NCBI GenBank assembly: GCA_050084985.1
Contig: JBITNC010000001.1
Coordinates: 128,464,001 to 128,528,000 of the forward strand
Source: Nageia nagi
Lineage: Eukaryota; Pinophyta
DNA: 64,000 nucleotides
Direction: 5' to 3'
Shown here: positions 56,749-64,000 of the stretch, in pieces
How positions within the stretch are numbered: position 1 is the first letter of the stretch
How the letters are laid out: the number at the start of each line of letters is the position of its first letter
Notes under the pieces: model-generated
Seen by the model: the letters and a program-made list of their open reading frames with translations, nothing else
Databases searched by the model: none
What the model was told of the DNA's origin: nothing
Position numbers and translations under genes: made by a program

Positions 56749-59700
56749 ATGACAACTAGAGGTTCAAAAATGGTTGTTAATATCATGGTGACCTTTCAGT
56801 CATCCTCTATAGCTGAAGTAGAACAACTAAATGTTAACCTTCTCTCTTTACAAGAAGAATATATTTAGAATGCACCAAGAGTAAATTGGACTCATATGGG
56901 AGTAATTAGTCATATAGATACATGGAGAGCTAAGCCTAGCTATGTTCTTTTGAAGCTTAAACCACCTAAAGTGACTGGAAAGGGTAAGTCACTTGCTCAT
57001 TCAAAGAGAGATGTTATGATTGATAAGGGCTTGGCATATTATGTGCCCTATGAATCTTTCACTTGCCCCAAGCTCTTCTACTCCTTAGCATACAAGAATC
57101 ATCAAAAGGGGTACTAAATTGGAATGTTCAAAAGTAATAACAAGGGAGATACTTCTAAATCAATGTTTGAAGTAGTGTTGGATTACTCTCCTAACTCCAT
57201 CATCCAAGCATTTACTATTCCACTAGATTGGATGTTCCATGTTGAAAAACAAATTGATTTTAAAAAGGAGAAACATGATTTTTATATTAATCAAGATGAA
57301 ATGATAATATGGATTAGTGGAAGATACTAGGACAATATAAAAGCTAAACTCTTACTGAGCTACTAGATAGCTCTTTTTGAAAGAAAAAAGGACAAAAAAG
57401 TGCTAAAGGTACTACATTCATCCTAGCAAAGAAGACACAGATTCAAGTAGATGAAGCCATGGTGCATATGGCTTATAACATTTTAAAAGCCAATGTCTAT
57501 TATGATTTCTTAGCTTTTATAATTGAAAAGATTAAGAGGTATCTATTCAAGATTGAAAAGTTAGATTTTAGACATTCTTCATATCTTTGGTGGCTCTTTG
57601 TCCATCAAAATTTGGGCAAACTTATAAAGGTAGGGCTCCTAGTTGATCTGACTAGTTCCAATGCTACATCGATGCTAATTGATCTGATGGTATCAATTTT
57701 GACCAAGTTGTATAGATCCTACTACGAGTTCATGGAAAATTTCTGTGCAACTGTAGTAAAACTTTTGATTAGAAAACACCCCAATAGGTTGCAAAAAAGT
57801 ACAATGAGGGAGTGATAAGGTAGAAATAAAATTAGTGATTGGTACTTCTTGAGAAATTCCATTATAATAATTTGATATGGGTATTTTGAGAAACCCTTCT
57901 TTTTGCCTAAATATGTTACCTTGCAATTGTATTCAATAGAGATGGGTAGATAGATTTGTGCCATAGAGAGTAAATATGGGTCTAAGGGTAACTTTAAGTC
58001 TATTGTAGATATATAACTTCTATCAAGAATTTTACTCTTTTAGAAATAGGATGTAAATATAGTATAGCCTAATTTATTGTATAGAATTTCAAGTTGGATA
58101 AGGTAGGAACTACATGGATGTATGACCCATTATGGGAGATGACCCAAATAATAAGGAATAGCAAAAAGTGACCAACAGTTATACATGATAGTAGGCCCCA
58201 TATAGAATATTTTATAAATAAAACTAAGCAAGAGGTAGAAATGTACCTAGATTAGGAATTTGTACCCTTACATAAGGCCTGGATGGCCTTTAAAAGAATA
58301 AGAAAATATAGGAACTAGAAAAATAAGAGGCAAGATTTTGTCCTCAACCTAGAGGTCCTCACCCAATTAGCATATCTTGGGTGGGTTACCAATAAAATTT
58401 ATTATTTTACAAGATTTAGATTTGAGTATACCATAAAAATTCACCGGATTGAGAGTGAATTATTTAAAAAATTTAAATATGATAAATATTGGGAGGTGGA
58501 GTATTCCAATGATTCTCTACCAAAGTTGGGACAACCTCTTCCTCCTCATTTTCATGGGAAACCTACTACAGAGGCAAGGATAGTGCAAATAAAAGAACCA
58601 TTTGGCATGGTTCAAATTCTAAAGAAGGGAGCAAAAAACCCCTCAAACACCACCACTTCTTCTTGGGAACCTTCTCCTAAAAAGAAAAGAAAATTTCAAA
58701 CTCTTGCTCAAAGGTAGTAGATATTAGAGGAGGAACAAATGCCTATAAAAAAACCCTAATCGACTATAGCAAGGTCATAATCACAAATGATTGTACCTTC
58801 ACCTTCAAAGGAAATGGAAGAAGTCCCAAAGGTGGTAATAAAAGAAATAGAAGTTTTTGATATAGAAAAGCTCAAAGAGCCTAAGGATATAAATACTAGT
58901 GCTATAGAATAAGCTCAAGAACAAGAACAAATAGAAATCCCAAAAGAGGGACAAAGCCAAATTTCACAAAGCAAGGGAGATGTACCTAAAGCTAGTGGAT
59001 TAGTAGTAGCTACACCCAAAGGAGGACTAAGAGATGGTGATGATGATGATAAATTCAAAAAAAGGGACTTTGGCCTAATGAATAAGCCTAAAGAATAAGG
59101 TGAGGCCATGGAAGAAGCCAAGCTTGAACAAGAAGTCCAATAGTTTACACCTTCTCAATATTCTCAATCAATTAATCAAATTGAGACACACTATTCTTAT
59201 AGCCTCATAAGAGAAAATAAAATCAATTTTTTCTACAAAAATTATAAAGCCCATTGATTGGGAAACCTTTGTTAATAAATCTCTTATGCTTCCTAAGCAA
59301 TAGTCAATAATTTTGAGTAAAGTAACAGAGATGAGACATATGAAAATTGTGTAGATGTATTTCAAAGAAGGGTAGTTGGATTTTACTCCCATGGCAATAA
59401 TAGATGTAGATATGTAGAGTGCACTAACTATTGACCATTCCAAGTTTCTTGTAAATACTTCAATGGTCGCTAGTAAAATTCTTCAAGCAATGGATACTAA
59501 AATAAAGAAATTGAATAAAAAAATTGATCAATATAAGAAAGACTACTCCTTTAAAGATAAAATAGTATCTAAGTTGTAGAATAAGAATAAATAATTGATT
59601 GTAAGGCTTGAGAAATAGAAAATAGAGTTTGATAAGAGCATGGCAACATCTAAATCCAAGCTAGATGTTGCAAATCAAATGATAGAAGAGCTCATAGCTT

Positions 59701-60533
59701 AGGCTACATTCATTGATGCTAAAAAGATTAAACAAGTTGAGGTCGAGATGTAGACTATTAATGTAGCAAATAAAGTTTTATCAAATGAAAATGCAAAATT
59801 ATTACTACTCATGAAGAACTTTAGGAAATCCTTAATAGAGCAAGTTGGTGATAGAATGATAATATTATCTCACTTGCATCTACTCAAGGAAGAAGCTATA
59901 CAGGCCATTAAAGAATTTTATGCTCAAAACTGCTCTTCATTAGCTAGCTCTAGATATACCTAGAGTAATTTTAGAAAGGATGTAGGTCTAATTAAGAATT
60001 TTAACTAAAAAAAGAGTTCACAATAGTCTCCTCCAAGCTAAAATAGTCATATCAGAAGAGGATCCAAGAAATTTGTGAACTCCAAAGTTTAGTATTTAAC
60101 ATGGATATAAATAAACACCAACTCACAATAGAGATGGAATTTATTAACAAATTCTTTAATTGAAATGAAAGCTCCCAAATGGTGGGAAAAGTAGAATGTA
60201 CATGGTAGTTCTACCAGTTGGGTAGCCAATACCATTCAATTCTTGGAATAAGCTTTTTCTAAGACATAAATCTTAGACCTTTAAAAAATAAATGAGTTGC
60301 CTTTGGAAGTCATTATAAAATTTCTACATGTTGGAAGGCTAAATAGTGTCCTAGTAGGGTTCAAAGTAGACATAGAGAAGATTAAGGAATCCCCCATCCT
60401 ATCACAAGTTGATTATAAAGATCTAAGTGATCTAAATAAAAGGATCCAACCATTCCTCCCACCAAACATGATGGTAGTAATTGAGATTACAACCAAGCCC
60501 ACTTCTAGGCAAGCCATTAGGAGTAATAGTTGA
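56749..60533 (+). pseudogene. Large extra reading frame between integrase and 3' LTR of element I (unknown function)
   Basis: About 3.8 kb of sense-strand coding traces, starting MTTRGSKMVVNIMVTFQSSS at 56749. Open segments: 56896-57330 (with AYYVPYESFTCPKLFYSLAY), 57459-57815 (RYLFKIEKLDFRHSSYLWWL), about 58080-58717 (TWMYDPLWEM, then LPKLGQPLPPHFHGKP). A basic motif PKKKRK at 58676-58693 resembles a monopartite nuclear localisation signal. A highly charged middle follows, and a probable coiled coil at 59440-60000 (KIKKLNKKIDQYKKDYSFKD; MIEELIA). The end is 60297-60533 (LPPNMMVVIEITTKPTS). No membrane segment suggesting an envelope. Extra ORFs at this place are known in several Gypsy lineages, usually uncharacterised. 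No family recognised. Confidence 0.6.
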
Positions 60534-60581
60534 AGGGTTCTATCTTTAGCAGGTAGAGACCTCAAAGAGCCACTAGAAGAT

Positions 60582-62477
60582 TGTATTAATTTAGAATTAC
60601 ACCCAAAAATTAGAGTAATTATATTATTTTTTATTCTTCATTATTTCATTCTTTATTTCTTGGGAGTTATGTATATAAGAATGCTCAAGGGACATTATTG
60701 TTTTAGAGTCTTAATGAGTTGTAAAATTTTGTATTCTTTCATTCTTAATCCCTCCTCTTCTTATTTATTTTCCTTAAGGTTTTAGAAGTCATATTTTTTA
60801 GTACCTAGGAATTATGTGAACAAGGATACCTAAGAGTTATGTCATTTTTTTAGTACTCAAGAATTATGTGAATAAGGATACCTAAGAGTTATGTCAATTC
60901 TTCATTCTTTTATTCTTTAGTGATCAAGAGTTAAGAGTGCCTAGGATTCATGTCATTTTCTTTAAGATACCAAGATTCATGTATATAAAAGTATCCTAGA
61001 ATTATATTTATTACCTTAAAGTTTCTAAGAATTATTGGTACAAATATCTATGACTTGTACAAATTTAGAGTTAGAATTTTGAAGAATATCAATAGAGCCC
61101 AGGGATTTTGAAAGGTGATGTCACATTTTTTTATGAAAATCAATATGTCCTAAGTAGAATTAGAATATCAACAAAGCTCAATGATTTTGGGATATGACAT
61201 CATAATTTTAATCAAAATTAGTAGGTCCTAGAGTAAGTAATGACAAGTGTAGAGTTTTGAAGAACATCAACAGAGCTCGGTAATTTCAGAAGGTGATGTC
61301 ATATTTTTTGGTGAAAATTAGTGAGTCTTGAAAGAGCCAAAATATTAAAGTGCTTATCAATTTTAGAAATGATGTCATGATTTTTGGTGAAAATTAGCAA
61401 TCCTAAAATAACCAGATCATCAATAGAGCCCAAAAGAAGAACATAGAGCTTGCTAAGCAAGTATAAAGTAATGCGTAAGTGTAAGTGTTTGACCATCAAA
61501 GCCCTGTTAATGTGCCAACATCAACTCATTTTTGTATAACAGTGGTAGTTCTTCTTGAGTCAAGTGAACATAATGTCTATCAACTACCATTACTCTGATT
61601 ACTAACATCCATAGTAGAGATCATAAAATTTATAGAGAAGCAGGTAGCACTGAATAGAACATAATACCAAATTGTACCAATCAAAGTAAAATCAAATAAC
61701 TACTCAATTAGCTATAGTGCTACCTTCAATCAGCTACAAGTTCAAAGAAGGAGTAGTTAATGACATGTCAAAATGATTGCGGTTCTATGGACATGGTTGA
61801 CCAAAAATTGCAAATTTCCAAATAGTTATGTTGATTAGTACTTATTCACAATATAATATAGCATAGTTGTAACATTTATATAAATAGTGCTATTTTAGTT
61901 GTTTCATTCAATGCTAGTAGTAATGTACATTAATGAAACCCAACCACCCAAGGAAGAGGGGAAGTTGTATAAATAACTAGCTTTTACAAATAAAAAAGGT
62001 CAAACATTTTAGCAATTTGCCCAAATCTGTAAGAACTATTCACATATGATAATACAAATAGATAATACTTTTCCCTCTTACAACAAAGTGGCTGTTATTA
62101 CTTTTGTAAATGTTATGTGTAAAATATCTTCTTCAAATTATGGCTATGTATTGTGATTGCAAGACCCCAATGAGATAGTTTACTATTCTTAATCTTGGCT
62201 ATGGATTGTTGTCTATGCTGCAATGCTCGAGTTGTAAACTTTCTATTTTAGTTGTTTATTTACTTATCTCTTTCTTTTAACTCTTCATATTTTTATTCCT
62301 TTTTTGTTACTTTTGACCTTAAATATAGATAGGAACTTGCATATAAATCAAATATTGAGCAAAAAACCAATACGAACCCATCCCCACCACTTTCTACTCT
62401 TTTAAGGAACCTATTGTTATAGGTAGTGGAGAACATGACTAGACCAAACCCTTGAGGTTACATTATACCAATCAACA
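60582..62477 (+). repeat. 3' LTR of element I
   Basis: TGTATTAATTTAG...ATCAACA, about 1.9 kb, a full match to 48351-50290 with small indels. TATAAATA at 61968-61975. Confidence 0.85.
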
Positions 62478-62480
62478 TGT

Positions 62481-63126
62481 ACATATAAAGTTGATACTAC
62501 AATTCAATTCCATGTGTTATATTAAATGTATATCATTTATCATGGTTTATATTTTAAAGTATCTTGAATATAATAAAGTTTATTTTATTACTAGAGGTTG
62601 GCCTTCACTCATTTCTATGTCTTTGTTGGATATATAAATAGGAGGAATAGGTTGACCTCCATAGATTAGAACTCTTTTGATATGATAAAGAACTCTCATA
62701 GGTGGTCATCAACTATAATAGTTTCTCTAAACACCACCTATCATGAATATTTGTTATGTTATGAGCTCTAAACTTTCTATCTTTTGCACATAACATAATT
62801 CATCCTATTCCACATAGTTAGCAACATGCTGATCCTATGTTGGTAGTGGCATGCACCTTCTAGATCGAGAGTTCTAGAATTTAATGGTTGATTCATTGCT
62901 TCATACATGCAAAGATGTGTTGTGAGGTCATCCCAAATCTAATCTCAATCCTTTGAAAACTCATTGCTACTTGTTTCTTGAGGATTTACATGCACTTCAT
63001 ATTAGGTTCATATGTTTCATGTATATATGTTGTAATCTAATATAGTATATATATCTATTTAATTGTATATTGTAGATCATTCATTTAATTGTTTTTATTC
63101 CTATTATTCATAATTTGAGGTCTACA
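62481..63126 (+). repeat. 3' LTR of element H, second piece
   Basis: Continues the LTR after element I and ends GAGGTCTACA. It is followed by CTAGT, the target duplication of element H. Confidence 0.85.
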
Positions 63127-63217
63127 CTAGTAATCAACAAAAAAAATTTGTAACCAAACAAAGTGTTGCGAAAAAAAATAGTAAATGCCTATTAATCAAA
63201 GTGCTATGATACCAACA
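63127..63217 (-). other. Leader and primer site of element G
   Basis: Minus strand: TTGGTATCATAGC (plus-strand 63203-63215), a tRNA-Met-type site two or three bases after the LTR. About 75 bases of leader follow before the H insertion; the leader then continues at 41294 towards gag. Confidence 0.65.
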
Positions 63218-64000
63218 TGATCTGTAAAGATCGTAAACTGCAGACTATTTAAATTTTGTCTTAGTATCCCACATAGAAAAGAAATAGATTTAAAAGTGTA
63301 GTAGGAAAATAAATGAACAAGAAAATTAAATACACCACAAAAGATTTTACTCAAAGCTCACTTTATTTTGTGGAGTTGTACAATTTCCTCCTTAAACTAT
63401 CTCATTATTTCCAACACTTAGTTTTTTTTCTTCTCAAACTCTTAACATTCTTTTTCTCCCATAAAATAGAAAAAGTTTGACTTAAAAAAAATAATCACTA
63501 TTCTTCCTTTAAATTTAAGGAAGCTAGATAAAAAAATGTAGTTACAACCAATTATTTGTCACCACACCATGTAGAGTTAATTTTGGTTATGGATATAAAC
63601 AAATCTCATCTCCACCTGGCCTCCTCCAAAATCAACTAGGATTTAGGAATATTTCAACACCTTTGAAATATTACCCACCTACAAGAATAACATCTAACAC
63701 TTAACAACATTATAAATAATATTTGCCATATTTTACAAATATTAAAATAGCTTAATAATGTGAATATTATCTCCATGTTTTTATAGGGAAATAATAACAA
63801 CACCCTATTTTAAAATTCTCTCATAATATTTTAAAATACTAAACAAATCATAAACACCCAAATCAAAATAACCCCCAATAGGGTAAAATAAGGCAAACCA
63901 ATAAGTTTGTACCACTTGGTACTCAAAAGCCTATCACATTGACTGGTAGGTCTACATTTTTGTGGCTAATAATGAATTATCTCCTTTTGTAACATGCATG
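63218..64000 (-). repeat. 5' LTR of element G (partial, runs off the window)
   Basis: Aligns with 36299-36759 and 38767-39150. It lacks the fold-back insertion and so shows the pre-insertion site at 63651-63658. It leaves the window at its minus-strand 5' side. Confidence 0.75.

Larger units (their letters stand above)
48351..62480 (+). mobile_element. Element I: 14-kb Ty3/Gypsy retrotransposon with upstream RNase H and a 3' extra ORF
   Basis: Long LTRs (48351 to about 50290, and 60582 to about 62477), a Gypsy-type primer site, and internal order gag, protease, RNase H, RT, second RNase H, integrase, extra ORF. ACATA before the element (48346-48350) recurs at 62481-62485 and may be the target duplication; three bases (TGT) then fall between the expected CA end of the LTR and the duplication, so the exact right end is uncertain by a few bases. 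It sits in the 3' LTR of element H. All coding domains are broken. Confidence 0.8.
41295..63126 (+). mobile_element. Element H: LTR element inserted in G, carrying element I in its 3' LTR
   Basis: A perfect 5-bp target duplication CTAGT flanks it (41290-41294 and 63127-63131). The 5' LTR is 41295-41963. The 3' LTR is split by element I into 48270-48350 and about 62481-63126; both halves show the LTR sequence in order (CCTAAAAATGATTTAT before I; CCATGTGTTATATTAAATG to GAGGTCTACA after it). A polypurine tract precedes the 3' LTR. Without I it is about 7.7 kb. The interior shows no recognisable pol, so it looks non-autonomous; an antisense PMD pseudogene occupies its middle. Confidence 0.85.
36299..64000 (-). 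mobile_element. Element G: gag-only LTR retrotransposon on the minus strand, with nested insertions
   Basis: Two copies of one LTR, at 63218-64000 (cut by the window edge) and at 36299 to about 39610, flank a minus-strand primer site (TTGGTATCATAGC; plus-strand 63203-63215) and a Gypsy-type gag (40250-41290). Between primer site and gag sits element H. A fold-back element interrupts the left LTR. After removing insertions the interior is only about 1.8 kb with gag and a trace of downstream sequence, so the element lacks pol. It is inserted in the Copia RNase H at 36298. Its outer end and target duplication lie beyond the window. Confidence 0.7.

Noticed and set aside
56749-60533. Envelope-like gene making element I an endogenous retrovirus
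   Set aside because: Position fits an env gene, but no signal peptide, membrane segment or surface-protein motif is visible; a PKKKRK motif and coiled coil suggest an intracellular protein.

Overview
The window looks like repeat-filled nuclear DNA from a plant with a large genome. It is AT-rich and visibly CpG-poor, and it is packed with old LTR retrotransposons, a LINE, small non-autonomous elements and fragments of PPR/DYW genes, a family expanded in land plants. The style (long AT-rich leaders, many decayed Copia and Ty3/Gypsy copies, deep nesting) would suit a gymnosperm or fern, but I cannot name the species. I see no intact host gene, rRNA, functional tRNA or CRISPR array. Almost every coding region has premature stops or frameshifts.

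Region 1 (1-21,560) is a four-layer nest. A LINE (1-1,638 and 19,285-20,900) is split by Copia element A (1,644-19,284, near-matching 5-bp target duplication). A is split between protease and integrase by Copia element B (3,927-15,977), flanked by a perfect AGATT duplication. B has three LTRs. It is best explained as a second B-family element that inserted into the integrase of the first, followed by LTR-LTR recombination that removed the remainder of the first.

Region 2 (21,565-26,490) is element C, a non-autonomous LTR element with about 94% identical 255-bp LTRs. It has a Copia-type gag and no pol. Upstream of gag is a small reading frame with three tandem hydrophobic-acidic motifs that look like SUMO-interacting motifs.

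Region 3 (26,491-36,298) holds small repeats and gene relics: a MITE-like element with a tRNA-like core, PPR exon fragments on the minus strand split by a 2.35-kb TRIM/LARD-like LTR element (D), a catalytically damaged DYW domain, a SINE-like unit, microsatellites, a Ty3/Gypsy protease fragment and a Copia RNase H fragment.

Region 4 (36,299-64,000) is a second nest. A gag-only LTR element on the minus strand (G) interrupts the Copia RNase H. Its 3' LTR carries a 2.0-kb fold-back-like element made of 26-bp minisatellites and inverted arms, with an 8-bp duplication; the other G LTR at the right edge preserves the empty site. Element H (41,295-63,126, perfect CTAGT duplication) sits in G's leader and carries an antisense plant-mobile-domain pseudogene. 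Element I (48,351-62,480), a 14-kb Ty3/Gypsy element, sits in H's 3' LTR. In I a complete-looking RNase H lies upstream of the reverse transcriptase, and a 3.8-kb extra reading frame with a basic PKKKRK motif and a coiled-coil stretch follows the integrase.

The genes do not form a host pathway. The window is a stratified record of transposition, LTR recombination and decay. Boundaries were found by comparing repeat copies by eye; family names rest on recognised protein motifs, not database searches.
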